Shown: positions 37,979-46,260, counted from the first letter of the stretch. The stretch: DNA of 64,000 nt from Bdellovibrionales bacterium (GCA_016786465.1 JAEUWC010000002.1:166074-230073); one strand, 5' to 3'. Numbers and translations are program-made. Notes: generated from the sequence alone by a model not told the origin.

Positions 37979-38509
37979 TTAGTCGCCTCGTCGATTGACG
38001 AACTTGGCGATTTGCTGAACGCCGTCCTTCAGCTTTTCAATCTGTCCCGCTTCGCGAAGATCCCCGATTCCAAGATCGTGAAGTGCGACGCCAGAAACAG
38101 GGACTCCGTACCGGCTTAGAAAATAATGTGCGGCCAAGACGGCGGTTCTGCGATTGGCGTCTTGAAAGGCGTGAAGCATGACCAGTCCGGCATAAAGATC
38201 GACGGCTGCGTCGATCACGTGGCCGCCTTCGGCCAGTGCGGTTGCGCGGTGAAGTTTGTCACGGGTGTTTAGTTTCGGGTCGCCCAGTACGGCGAAGTGG
38301 GCGGTATTTCCGGAAGGAAGTCGCAGTGAAATCGGTTCTTGGCGCCAAGGCTCGAATTCGGTGGGTTTGCCCATCAACATATTGTTCAGGCGGGCTAATT
38401 CCATGGTGGTCAGCTGGACTCGGCGTGCGGCCATGCCTTCAGTGATTTCCAGGGCGCGATTGAAGCGGCTTTGCTCAAGCTGCGCTTTAAGGGAAGTGGG
38501 TCCGGTCAT
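37979..38509 (-). CDS. Fic/Doc-family protein
   Basis: 176 residues from the ATG at 38509 (frame stays open upstream but runs into the divergent clpS region). The Fic motif is HAFQDANRRTAVLA near residue 120, of the Doc form H-x-F-x-D-A-N-K/R-R rather than AMP-transferring HPFxDGNGR. Doc proteins phosphorylate EF-Tu. A Phd-type antitoxin gene is not visible on either side, so it is either orphan, regulated in cis, or not a toxin. Divergent from clpS with 97 nt between starts. Confidence 0.72.
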   Translation of the reverse strand: MTGPTSLKAQLEQSRFNRALEITEGMAARRVQLTTMELARLNNMLMGKPTEFEPWRQEPISLRLPSGNTAHFAVLGDPKLNTRDKLHRATALAEGGHVIDAAVDLYAGLVMLHAFQDANRRTAVLAAHYFLSRYGVPVSGVALHDLGIGDLREAGQIEKLKDGVQQIAKFVNRRGD

Positions 38510-38606
38510 GGCGCGAAGCAAAATGGCCCATTTTCGCCATTTGGTCAAGTACGGTGCTACGATTGACAGGGGGCCTTTCAGCCCCATCTTGAACACAGGC
38601 GGTGAG

Positions 38607-38936
38607 ATGAGTCCCGGACCTAAGCGTCGTAGCAAACCAGACGAAGGTGGAGTCGCCGTAGCCGAGTCGCGTCCCAAATTGAAGACGCCACCCGGGTACG
38701 CGGTTTTACTTCATAATGATGACTACACCACGATGGAGTTTGTCATCGAAGTCCTTCAGAAGTTCTTTCAAAAGAATCATGAACAGGCTTTGGAAATCAC
38801 GCTGAAGGTCCACCACGAAGGAAAGGGAATTGCTGGGATTTATTCCCGGCAGATCGCGGAAACCAAGGTCGTTCAGGTGACGCAGCACGCGAGAGCCAGT
38901 GAGTTTCCCCTGAAGTGCACCATGGAGCCGATTTGA
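38607..38936 (+). CDS. clpS: ClpS adaptor for N-degron substrates
   Basis: 109 residues from the ATG at 38607 (AGGCGGTGAG upstream). ClpS binds proteins with N-terminal Leu, Phe, Tyr or Trp and delivers them to ClpAP. The core YAVLLHNDDYTTMEFVIEVLQKFF contains the Asn-Asp substrate site, and HHEGKGIAGIYSRQIAETKV the ClpA-binding face. The 30-residue N-terminal extension is charged and flexible, as needed for delivery. Directly precedes clpA. Confidence 0.94.
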   Translation: MSPGPKRRSKPDEGGVAVAESRPKLKTPPGYAVLLHNDDYTTMEFVIEVLQKFFQKNHEQALEITLKVHHEGKGIAGIYSRQIAETKVVQVTQHARASEFPLKCTMEPI

Positions 38937-38957
38937 GTCAAAGAACAGGAGAGCCAG

Positions 38958-41351
38958 ATGAGCATGGTTTCAAAACAAACTGAAGCGGTCTTGAATCGAG
39001 CGATCCGTATCGCCGTTGATCACTCGCATGAATATTTTACGCTTGAACATGTTCTGCTTTCACTTTTGGAAGAATCGGAAATTCGCAGCCTAGTCGAAGC
39101 GTGCGGCGCGAATCCTGATCTTTTGGCCAAAGATTTAAAGGACGCACTAGAAAAAGACGTCCCCAAGATTGCCAACGGCGAACACCCGGTAGCGACTTTG
39201 GATATTCAAAAACTGATTCAGCGCGCACTTTTCCATGTGCAGTCGGCTGGAAAATCGGAAATCACGCCTTCGGATCTTTTGGTCGCTTTATATCAGTTCA
39301 AAGATTCGCAGGCCTTTTACCTGCTTTCGAAACACGAAATCGAAAGGCTGGATCTTTTGTCAGTCATAAGCCACGGGGGCATCGGTGACGAAGAAGCATC
39401 GGTTTCAGGTGGCGAAGAAGAATCAGCAGGGGCAGATGGGGGTTCGGATCACCGTGGCGCAGACGGAGAATCGCAAGATCCTCTAAAGGCCTACACGCAA
39501 GACCTGAATGAAAAAGCGGCTGCGGGCAAGATCGATCCTTTGATTGGTCGGCAATTGGAACTGGATCGAATGGTTCAGACCCTTTGCCGTCGTCGGAAGA
39601 ATAATCCGATTCTAGTCGGAGAAGCAGGCGTGGGTAAAACGGCGCTAGCTGAAGGCCTGGCCCTGCGAATCCATCAGGGCAATGTTCCCGACGTCTTGAA
39701 GTCTTCGCGCGTGTACGCGTTGGATTTGGGGCTTTTGATCGCGGGCGCGAAGTTTCGCGGCGACTTTGAACAGCGGTTGAAGCGTGTTTTGAAAGCGTTG
39801 GAAAACCGCAAGAAAGCACCTAGGTCGGAAGATCCGATTTTGTTCATCGACGAAATTCACACCATCATCGGCGCTGGCGCCGTCAGCGGTGGGGTCTTGG
39901 ATGCGGCGAATTTGCTAAAACCGCTTCTGACTTCGGGTGAATTGAAGTGCGTGGGTTCGACGACCTATGCCGAATACAGGAACGTTTTTGAAAAAGACCA
40001 CGCACTGGCGCGTCGGTTCCAAAAGATTGATGTACCTGAACCTACTCAAGAAGAAGCGATCCAGATTCTGGAAGGCTTGAAGCCGGGGTTTGAAGCGCAT
40101 CACGGCGTCACGTACACTTCGGCTGCCTTAAAAAGTGCAGTTGAGCTTTCGGTCAAGCACCTGACCGATCGGCACCTGCCCGATAAGGCGATTGACCTTT
40201 TGGACGAAGCGGGTGCGAAGATGAAACTTTCGCGCGCCAAGGCTACGGACGCTAGTGCGGGTACTGTTGGCAAGATCGACCAGGTTCAAATTGAAGAACT
40301 GGTGGCGCAGATCGCACGAATTCCGCAGCGATCCGTTTCAAGTCAGCAGAAGAACCGCCTGAAGGATTTGGAAAAGGAACTGAAGATGGTGATCTTTGGG
40401 CAAGACACGGCCATTGAAACGCTGGTCACGGCGATTCATTTGGCGCGGTCGGGCCTTCGCACGGGCGAACGTCCGGTTGGAAGCTTCCTGTTTTGCGGAC
40501 CCACCGGTGTCGGAAAAACGGAACTGTCCAAGCAGTTGGCGTTGTCCTTGGGGGTGCCCTTTGTTCGCTTTGACATGAGCGAATATGGCGAGCGCCACAC
40601 GGTATCGCGGCTGATCGGCGCGCCTCCGGGTTATGTGGGGTTTGAGCAATCGGGACTTTTGACAGAAGCCGTATTGAAGAATCCTCATGTCGTGGTTTTG
40701 CTCGATGAAATTGAAAAAGCGCATCCTGAAGTCTGGAACATTCTGCTTCAGGTGATGGACCATGGCTTTTTGACGGACAACAACGGACGGAAGGCGGATT
40801 TCCGAAACGCGATTGTTTTGATGACGTCCAACGTGGGTTCGCGTGAAATGGAGCGTCGCCCGATCGGGGTTTTGTCCGACGATAAATCAGAAAGTTTGGC
40901 GTCGGCGAAAAAGGCGGTCGAAACGACGTTTACGCCTGAATTTCGAAATCGATTAGACGCGGTTGTTTACTTCAATCCTTTGGATCCAACGACGATCACG
41001 CAGGTCGTGTCCAAGCAGTTGATGGAATTGGAAAGCCAGCTTTTGGCAAAAAGGGTCGAACTTGAAGTGGATGAAGAAGTCCGTGCTTGGTTGGCTCGTG
41101 AAGGGTACGATCAACGGATGGGCGCGCGCCCGATGGCGCGGCTGATCCAAGATCGGATCAAAAAGGGGTTGGCACAGGAAATTCTTTTCGGAAGCTTGGA
41201 AAAGGGCGGCAAAGTTCGCGTCCAAATCGCGGATGGGAAGCCCGTGTTTCACTTTTCGCCCCGAGCCGGGCGGGGTGGAGCGGGTGCCGGTGGCGCCAGT
41301 GGCGGCAGCTCGAAAAAGAAAAAGTCTTCGGCCGTAACTGTGAAGCGCTAG
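38958..41351 (+). CDS. clpA: ClpA, AAA+ unfoldase of ClpAP
   Basis: 797 residues. N-domain (about 1-145) for ClpS docking, an acidic Gly-rich linker (SVSGGEEESAGADGG), D1 with Walker A GEAGVGKTALAE and D2 with GPTGVGKTELSK. The ClpP-contacting loop, IGL in E. coli, reads RRPIGVLSDD. The C-terminus carries an extra Gly/Lys-rich tail (about residues 770-797) not usual for ClpA. Unfolds substrates and feeds ClpP. Starts 21 nt after clpS. Confidence 0.93.
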   Translation: MSMVSKQTEAVLNRAIRIAVDHSHEYFTLEHVLLSLLEESEIRSLVEACGANPDLLAKDLKDALEKDVPKIANGEHPVATLDIQKLIQRALFHVQSAGKSEITPSDLLVALYQFKDSQAFYLLSKHEIERLDLLSVISHGGIGDEEASVSGGEEESAGADGGSDHRGADGESQDPLKAYTQDLNEKAAAGKIDPLIGRQLELDRMVQTLCRRRKNNPILVGEAGVGKTALAEGLALRIHQGNVPDVLKSSRVYALDLGLLIAGAKFRGDFEQRLKRVLKALENRKKAPRSEDPILFIDEIHTIIGAGAVSGGVLDAANLLKPLLTSGELKCVGSTTYAEYRNVFEKDHALARRFQKIDVPEPTQEEAIQILEGLKPGFEAHHGVTYTSAALKSAVELSVKHLTDRHLPDKAIDLLDEAGAKMKLSRAKATDASAGTVGKIDQVQIEELVAQIARIPQRSVSSQQKNRLKDLEKELKMVIFGQDTAIETLVTAIHLARSGLRTGERPVGSFLFCGPTGVGKTELSKQLALSLGVPFVRFDMSEYGERHTVSRLIGAPPGYVGFEQSGLLTEAVLKNPHVVVLLDEIEKAHPEVWNILLQVMDHGFLTDNNGRKADFRNAIVLMTSNVGSREMERRPIGVLSDDKSESLASAKKAVETTFTPEFRNRLDAVVYFNPLDPTTITQVVSKQLMELESQLLAKRVELEVDEEVRAWLAREGYDQRMGARPMARLIQDRIKKGLAQEILFGSLEKGGKVRVQIADGKPVFHFSPRAGRGGAGAGGASGGSSKKKKSSAVTVKR

Positions 41352-41987
41352 GACTATACGGGTCGAGGCTTCTGGGCGGGGTGCCGGTTCTTTGAGTTGT
41401 CGGAACTGTGTCGGATTCCGGGGCGGGGACTCGCCCCAAGGTCCCTGTTCAGCTGTCGGAACTGTGTCGGATTCTGATCCACTTTCGGACGTAAGTCCTG
41501 CGTGGCTTGCTGAACCGCGGGCAGCCCTGCGATCGGGCGCATTCACCCCCCGCCACAGGCACAGGCTCAACACGCGCCACACGCAAGGGCACGCAAGGGC
41601 ACGCAGTTCGACCTAAGCGCTACACGGTCGTGTTGCCGCAGCTGTTGAAAGAATCACGCCGGGTCTTATCGGAATTTTGTGAAGGGGTAGGGGGGCTACC
41701 CCTTCACTGAAGATCAGTCACGCTAGAAACGATTTTTAGCGCACTCAATTCAAATGCTTAGGCGCGCACTCACATCCTGTTCACGCGCGCCTTCAAAACA
41801 ATTTCATCCACATTCACCACCACAAAAGCAGTCAACTTCAGCGCCCAGTGTTCCGGGGGTGGCCGAAATCACGTTCGGGAAGGGATCCCGCTTGCGATTC
41901 TGACCGATGGTTCACTTCAGTCCGCCAAAGTACTGCCTATGAGAGTATTAAAATTGACATCGCTGAAGAATGCAATAGAAAGACTGC
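41352..41987. other. 636-nt gene-poor region upstream of the RAYT gene with several repeats
   Basis: No convincing CDS. It holds two direct repeats sharing GTCGGAACTGTGTCGGATTC (41398-41418 and 41454-41474, 56-bp period), a short tandem of ACGCAAGGGC near 41580-41600, and a perfect long hairpin at 41679-41707. Composition is unlike the neighbouring clpA gene. Together with the transposase gene that follows, this looks like an accessory insertion between clpA and aat. Confidence 0.5.
41679..41707. repeat. perfect 12-bp stem hairpin containing GTAG
   Basis: GTGAAGGGGTAG (41679-41690) and CTACCCCTTCAC (41696-41707) pair perfectly around GGGGG. The stem ends in GTAG/CTAC at the loop. Bacterial REPs often carry a GTAG or GTGG tetranucleotide near a hairpin, so this may be a recognition site for the RAYT protein encoded 280 nt downstream. 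It also resembles a simple terminator but lacks T residues. Confidence 0.55.
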
Positions 41988-42644
41988 GTGCGCGCTCAGC
42001 AACTTTCATTTTTGCAGTTCGATCCGTCCAAAGCGCGAGCATTCGGCGGCAGCTGGCTTCGAGGAAATCCGCGAGACCAGCGCCCGATTTCCTTTAAGCG
42101 CCCCCTTCACGTGGTGCTGCGTTCATCCCAGGCGCGTGGTCCGCGATCTTTTCTTGAACCCAAAAGGGCGAAACGGGTCCGCGCGATCGTTGAACGTGCG
42201 GCCAAAATTCAGGGTGTGAAGCTGTACCGCTACGCCAACAGCGGAAATCACATGCATCTGGTGGTTTTGGCGCGTTCTAGACCCGCCTATCAGGCGTTTA
42301 TTCGTTCGATCAGCGGCCTGATTGCACGTGCGACCCTTGGGGCGGAACGGGGACGGGCGAAAGACTCTAAAAGTGAACAGGAAAAAAGCGGCAAGCGCGC
42401 AAGAGCAAAACCCGACAATCGTGCCGACGCCAATCTAAATGAACACCCAAAACCAGCCCGCTTCTGGGATGCGCGCCCGTTCACACGAATCATTGAATGG
42501 GGACGGGACTACCGACGTGTATGCGCGTACTTGATGCAGAACACATTAGAAGCACTGGGGTTCGTTCCGTATCGGCCCAGGAACAAATACGGGGAAAAGC
42601 CAAAGACCCTGGCGAAACAAAGCCCTAGGGCGGGGCCCCTTTGA
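41988..42644 (+). CDS. REP-associated tyrosine transposase (IS200-like Y1 HUH, RAYT)
   Basis: 218 residues from a GTG at 41988 (no ATG upstream of the conserved start). Family marks: FKRPLHVVLRSSQARG in the first strand, the HUH motif HMH at residues 88-90 in GNHMHLVV, and the putative nucleophile Tyr181 in AYLMQNTLEALGF. A long basic insert (about residues 120-150) separates them. RAYTs are single-copy domesticated Y1 transposases that nick REP hairpins. No second IS200-type end or TnpB gene is seen, so it is not an intact IS. Related short hairpins are scattered in this window. Confidence 0.82.
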   Translation: MRAQQLSFLQFDPSKARAFGGSWLRGNPRDQRPISFKRPLHVVLRSSQARGPRSFLEPKRAKRVRAIVERAAKIQGVKLYRYANSGNHMHLVVLARSRPAYQAFIRSISGLIARATLGAERGRAKDSKSEQEKSGKRARAKPDNRADANLNEHPKPARFWDARPFTRIIEWGRDYRRVCAYLMQNTLEALGFVPYRPRNKYGEKPKTLAKQSPRAGPL

Positions 42645-42645
42645 C

Positions 42646-42705
42646 CGGATCGACCTTTTGAATCGGATCGACCTTTTGAATCGGATCGACCTTTTGAATC
42701 GGATT
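42646..42705. repeat. 18-bp tandem repeat, three copies plus a partial
   Basis: CGGATCGACCTTTTGAAT repeats exactly at 42646, 42664 and 42682, then a partial copy (CGGATT). It lies immediately downstream of the RAYT gene and before the convergent aat. The 18-bp unit is a multiple of three but no frame runs into it. Could be a slippage product or a binding-site array. Confidence 0.85.
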
Positions 42706-42724
42706 CGCTGACCTGATTTTCCGG

Positions 42725-43453
42725 TTAACCTTTGGGTCGGGCCAATTCACGAGCCGACCAATCGAAACAAAGCTTGCGCGACTGCACGCGCGCCAATTCA
42801 TCTAGGAAAAGATCGCGGGAAATCTCGACTGCTCCCATCGCTTCCAAATGAGGCGTCATCATCTGAATGTCGATCCAGGGGCAACCCTGGGCGCGAAGCA
42901 GGTCCGACAAAACCCAAAGCGCTAGCTTGGAAGCATAAGGACGCTTGTAGAACATACTTTCTGCCGAAAAAGCCCCATCGACTTCCATCCCGTAAATCCC
43001 GCCGACCAGCTCGGCATTCCCGGATTTTTCATCGGACGCGGCCCCTGCCGCTGGATTCAAAGACCAAACTTCCACGCTATGGGCGATGCCTGCTCGATGC
43101 GCATTCACGTAAGCGTCCTTCAAAGCGCGGGTGATCCAAGTTCCCTTTTGACCGGGGCGCTTCATCACCGCACAGTTTTGAATCACTTGTTCAAAATCGC
43201 GGTTTAACGTGAACCGAAGATCGCTGGCATTCTTCAGCGCTCGCTTCAAGCTTCGACCGATGAGGATTCCGTCTAAGCGCAAAATCGCGCGCTTGGGTGG
43301 AGAGAACCAGGGCAAAGGAAGTCCCTCGATCGGCCACGGAAAAATTCCGTTTCGATAGGCAAGCGTTAGACTTTCAATATCCATCTGGCCTCCGATGGCC
43401 AAAAGGCCATCGTCGTCGGCAAGTCGGGGATCTGGAAATGCTTGGATCGGCAT
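42725..43453 (-). CDS. aat: leucyl/phenylalanyl-tRNA--protein transferase
   Basis: 242 residues. Adds Leu or Phe from aminoacyl-tRNA to proteins with N-terminal Lys or Arg, creating N-degrons for ClpS. The signatures FPDPRLADDDGLLAIGG, LAYRNGIFPWP, LPWFSPPKRAIL, the long central segment ending MEVDGAFSAESMFYKRPYASKLAL, and IDIQMMTPHLEAMGAVEISR are all present. Convergent with the RAYT and clpA genes. With clpS and clpA nearby it completes the bacterial Leu N-degron pathway. Confidence 0.95.
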   Translation of the reverse strand: MPIQAFPDPRLADDDGLLAIGGQMDIESLTLAYRNGIFPWPIEGLPLPWFSPPKRAILRLDGILIGRSLKRALKNASDLRFTLNRDFEQVIQNCAVMKRPGQKGTWITRALKDAYVNAHRAGIAHSVEVWSLNPAAGAASDEKSGNAELVGGIYGMEVDGAFSAESMFYKRPYASKLALWVLSDLLRAQGCPWIDIQMMTPHLEAMGAVEISRDLFLDELARVQSRKLCFDWSARELARPKG

Positions 43454-43619
43454 GAGCCGAGAGATCCTAACTTGTGATTCGATCCGCAGTCCAGTGCGTC
43501 ATTTTCAGTTCCTGCATTTACGTCATAATGCCGCAATGCGCTTGCGCACCGCGCGGAAGTAGAGCGCTGAAAAAGTGCGAAAAACCCGGGATTTTTCCAC
43601 AAAAATTCAAGAGCAGGGT

Positions 43620-43647
43620 TTGACCTACCTGCGTCTTCTGCTAAATG
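43620..43647 (+). promoter_or_regulatory. sigma70-like promoter
   Basis: TTGACC (43620-43625), a 16-bp spacer and TAAATG (43642-43647), about 65 nt upstream of the ATG at 43712. It lies in the 258-nt gap between aat and the secreted-protein gene, which otherwise holds nothing I recognise. Confidence 0.45.
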
Positions 43648-43711
43648 GTGCGCAACCCAAGCTTTGCAGTTTTCACCAAAAATCTTGGGCCGATCTTGAG
43701 GGGGATCTTCC

Positions 43712-44461
43712 ATGAAAAAATCAATTCTAGTGTCGGGACTTATTTTTTTCGCAAACGTCGCTTCAGCGCAGGTTCAAGCGCCGGTAGCTCCGATCGAAGC
43801 CAGCGATCCGCGCTACTATGAACTGAGCAAGCCCACCTTGGTTGAAATCGCCGATCCCGATCCGACTGGTTCTTGGATGCAACCCTACATTGACGAAGTG
43901 ACCCAAAGCAGTTCGTTAAGTTACGCAACCTCTCTTCCGACCCTAAAGACTGCCACCACATCGGTCAGCGTCGATGAAATCATCGCGGTGGGTAAGTTGG
44001 TCTGGAACATCATCGAAAAAAACCAACCGAAAGTGGATGTGAAAACCAACCGCATGTCGGTTCTTCCAAAAGCCGCAAAAGATTGGACGGACCTAGAACG
44101 CTGGAGCAATCCTGAATCTCGCGTCTTCAAGATTGCCTACAAGAACGGCTTTGGATCTGAAATCGTCAGCTTCAGCTTCCGCGTCGTTTACTTCTTTGGC
44201 GGACGCTACAATGGCGCAGGAAAGTACATCGCGAACGTCACCGTGATCCCGACTTCGACTTACGTGGGCTGGGGCTATACCCTGAATTCCCGCGTCGAAT
44301 TTCCAACCATCGTCAATTTAGGAACCCTGCTAGACCCGATCGTGGGTGCGCAACTGGATGTCAGCTGGGAAGTTGAAACGGTCATGAAGAAAAGCCGCGA
44401 ATCGGCTTCCTACTTCGTCCGTGGCGATGGGCAGATCATCGATTTGACCTACGGATTCTGA
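43712..44461 (+). CDS. secreted beta-rich protein, unknown function
   Basis: 249 residues. Signal peptide MKKSILVSGLIFFANVASA, then a 60-residue Pro/Ser-rich segment and a beta-rich domain (VFKIAYKNGFGSEIVSFSFRVVYFF, then GKYIANVTVIPTSTYVGWGYT and VSWEVETVMKKSRESASYFVRGDG). The alternating pattern suggests a beta-sandwich or small barrel. TTGAGGGGGATC supplies the ribosome site. No family is recognised; an exported protein of the lineage-specific type seen throughout the window. Confidence 0.65.
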   Translation: MKKSILVSGLIFFANVASAQVQAPVAPIEASDPRYYELSKPTLVEIADPDPTGSWMQPYIDEVTQSSSLSYATSLPTLKTATTSVSVDEIIAVGKLVWNIIEKNQPKVDVKTNRMSVLPKAAKDWTDLERWSNPESRVFKIAYKNGFGSEIVSFSFRVVYFFGGRYNGAGKYIANVTVIPTSTYVGWGYTLNSRVEFPTIVNLGTLLDPIVGAQLDVSWEVETVMKKSRESASYFVRGDGQIIDLTYGF

Positions 44462-44505
44462 CTGTGGTAGTCAGCCGTCTTCACTCAAAAACAAAGGATT
44501 TTTAA

Positions 44506-44727
44506 ATGTCAGAAGCAACCGAAACCACTGCGACCGAAAAGAAAAAAGGCCCAAAGGGCGAACCGACCAAGTTGGGGCGCCGTACGCTCAAAGCGCTGGG
44601 CCGAATCAAAAAGAAGAAGAAAATTGCCGGCGACAAAGCTTTCGCGAAGGCATTCTTCGAAGCAAAGTCGAAGCGTTCGTCGGATAAAAAATCCGCTTTC
44701 CGTAAGAAGAAAAAAGGTAAGAAGTAA
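44506..44727 (+). CDS. small Lys-rich, histone-like basic protein
   Basis: 73 residues, about one third Lys/Arg, with an acidic/Thr-rich start (SEATETTATEKKK) and two basic runs (RIKKKKKIAG and AFRKKKKGKK). No signal peptide. Composition fits a nucleic-acid-binding or ribosome-associated protein, like bacterial histone H1-type tails, but no domain is identifiable. AAAGGA precedes the ATG at 44506. A hairpin of the dispersed family follows at 44746. Confidence 0.6.
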   Translation: MSEATETTATEKKKGPKGEPTKLGRRTLKALGRIKKKKKIAGDKAFAKAFFEAKSKRSSDKKSAFRKKKKGKK

Positions 44728-44745
44728 GTAGTGTCCGGGGTAAGT

Positions 44746-44810
44746 ACGAGCCGAAATGCGCTCGTCCGAAATCCCTATAGAGCGGAGGGCGAGCATTCAT
44801 GCGCTTGCCC
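44746..44810. repeat. two intergenic hairpins of the GAGC-GCATTT family
   Basis: First, ACGAGC-CGAAATGC-GCTCGT (44746-44765), the same core as the 37.5-kb copy. Second, GGGCGAGC-ATTCATGC-GCTTGCCC (44787-44810), a diverged copy with one mismatch in the stem. The second covers the ribosome site (GGAGGG) and the ATG at 44799 of the methylase gene, so its folding would hide the start codon. Confidence 0.75.
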
Positions 44811-45704
44811 GAAGCGTTCCAAAGTACAATGAACTTCAAGGGTTGGGCAATTCCAGGCCAAAGCCTAAAGGACCAGGTGCGCGCGCAGGGTGACGGCGCT
44901 TTCGGTTCGGTTGGGAAGACCAGTGGCGGCGAAGACTACACGATCGACGCGCTTTGCGGGCTTTTTGGAATTGCACAGCTGAAGAACGGACATCGGTTTT
45001 CAACCGATGACCTTTTGGTTGCTTGGTACGGTCAGGCGGGTTGTGCCCGGCCGGCGCGGATCCTGGACCTGGGCAGTGGGATAGGAACCATCGCGCAGAT
45101 CTTGGCTTGGAAAAACCCGGGCGTGCCCGTGGTCAGCATCGAAGCCCAATCGACCAGTGTTGAATTGGCCAAAGTTGCTCGCGTGCGCAACGGTCTAGAA
45201 GACCGCTGGACCATCTTGGAAGGTGATTTTCGGGAATCCCGGGTTCGTGAAGGCTTAGGTGAATTCGACTTGATCTGCGGAAGCCCGCCTTATTTTCCGG
45301 TCGGCACCGGTGAACTTTCTGAACACCCCCAAAAGCAGGCATGCCGATTTGAACTTCGTGGAGACGTCGCCGATTATGCGCGCGTCGCCGCCCAGCACCT
45401 AGCGCCTGCCGGCGTTTTTGCCTGTGTTTTTCCGAATGCTCAAAAAGAAAGAGCCGATCAGGGAATTCGAGAGGCTGGGCTAACCGTGCTGAAGACCCGG
45501 GCGGTCCAACTGAAAGAAGGGGACGACCCGCTGCTTCGTGTTTATCTGGCCGTAAAAAGCACGGACTTCCCGCCAGAAGCCGTGGCGGAAGCCGGGGCTG
45601 CGCTTTGGTCAGAACCCGACTTGATGATTCGAACCAAAGATGGTCGAGTCAGTCGAGAGTATCGAACGATTAAATTTTTTCTGGGGTTTCCTGCCAATGG
45701 TTAA
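44799..45704 (+). CDS. TrmN6-like SAM-dependent N6-methyltransferase
   Basis: 301 residues from the ATG at 44799 (GGAGGG 9 nt upstream); the ATG at 44829 is an alternative. Resembles YfiC/TrmN6, which methylates A37 of tRNA1(Val). The SAM loop is RILDLGSGIGTIAQIL (about residue 85), and the catalytic motif reads CGSPPYFPVGTG where NPPY is expected, so Asn is Ser. LSEHPQKQACRFELRGDVADYARVAAQHL matches the family's post-motif segment. The Ser for Asn change may alter catalysis. Substrate inferred from family only. Confidence 0.75.
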   Translation: MRLPEAFQSTMNFKGWAIPGQSLKDQVRAQGDGAFGSVGKTSGGEDYTIDALCGLFGIAQLKNGHRFSTDDLLVAWYGQAGCARPARILDLGSGIGTIAQILAWKNPGVPVVSIEAQSTSVELAKVARVRNGLEDRWTILEGDFRESRVREGLGEFDLICGSPPYFPVGTGELSEHPQKQACRFELRGDVADYARVAAQHLAPAGVFACVFPNAQKERADQGIREAGLTVLKTRAVQLKEGDDPLLRVYLAVKSTDFPPEAVAEAGAALWSEPDLMIRTKDGRVSREYRTIKFFLGFPANG

Positions 45705-46260
45705 TACCGACGCCAATTCCTTCCCGATTCCAAAAATGCCTTTGGGCCTTTCCAGTTTTCTGGCCCCGATTTGGAACCTGCTTCCGGTTTCATTTCGCGA
45801 AACACTGATGGTTCGAATTTTCGGGGCAGCACTGATTCCGGTCTTGAATTACGTCCGGCCACGCGTTTTGGAACTTTCTCCGCAAAGGTGCCGCGTCCTG
45901 ATTCCCTTGACCCGAAGAACTAAGAATCATTTGAGATCGATGTATTTTGCAGTTCTAGCAGCTGGGGCTGATTGTGCTGGCGGGCTATTGGCCATGCGCC
46001 TGATTCAGACCTATGACCCTGGAATTTCACTAGTTTTCAAAGACTTTAAGGCGGATTTTTTGAAACGGCCCGAAGGGGATGTCGAATTTCGATGCGACCA
46101 AGGGGCCGAGATCCTAGCTTTCTTTGAAAAAGTTCGGGCTTCGGACCAGCGGCTGAATCTTCCCGTAAAAATCACGGCTAGCGTCCCTTCGGTTGGCCCA
46201 GAACCAGTTGCCGAATTTATTCTGACGCTTTCCCTTAAAAAACATAGAGTTAAAGGTTGA
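45697..46260 (+). CDS. DUF4442-like hotdog-fold protein
   Basis: 187 residues from the ATG at 45697, overlapping the methylase stop by 8 nt. A Leu/Pro-rich start (LAPIWNLLPVSFRETLMVRIFG) is followed by RCRVLIPLTRRTKNHLRSMYFAVLAAGADCAGGLLAM, the pattern of DUF4442 and acyl-CoA thioesterase hotdog proteins (NHLxxxxF then AD...G). Probably binds or hydrolyses an acyl thioester. No catalytic residue can be pinned down. Confidence 0.7.
   Translation: MVNTDANSFPIPKMPLGLSSFLAPIWNLLPVSFRETLMVRIFGAALIPVLNYVRPRVLELSPQRCRVLIPLTRRTKNHLRSMYFAVLAAGADCAGGLLAMRLIQTYDPGISLVFKDFKADFLKRPEGDVEFRCDQGAEILAFFEKVRASDQRLNLPVKITASVPSVGPEPVAEFILTLSLKKHRVKG

Noticed and set aside
40953..41582. 209-codon open frame on - at the clpA end
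   Set aside because: Mostly antisense to clpA, Arg/Pro-rich, no start signal.
41988..42644. Complete IS200/IS605 insertion sequence
   Set aside because: No paired end hairpins, target motif or TnpB gene around the Y1 transposase; the RAYT reading fits better.
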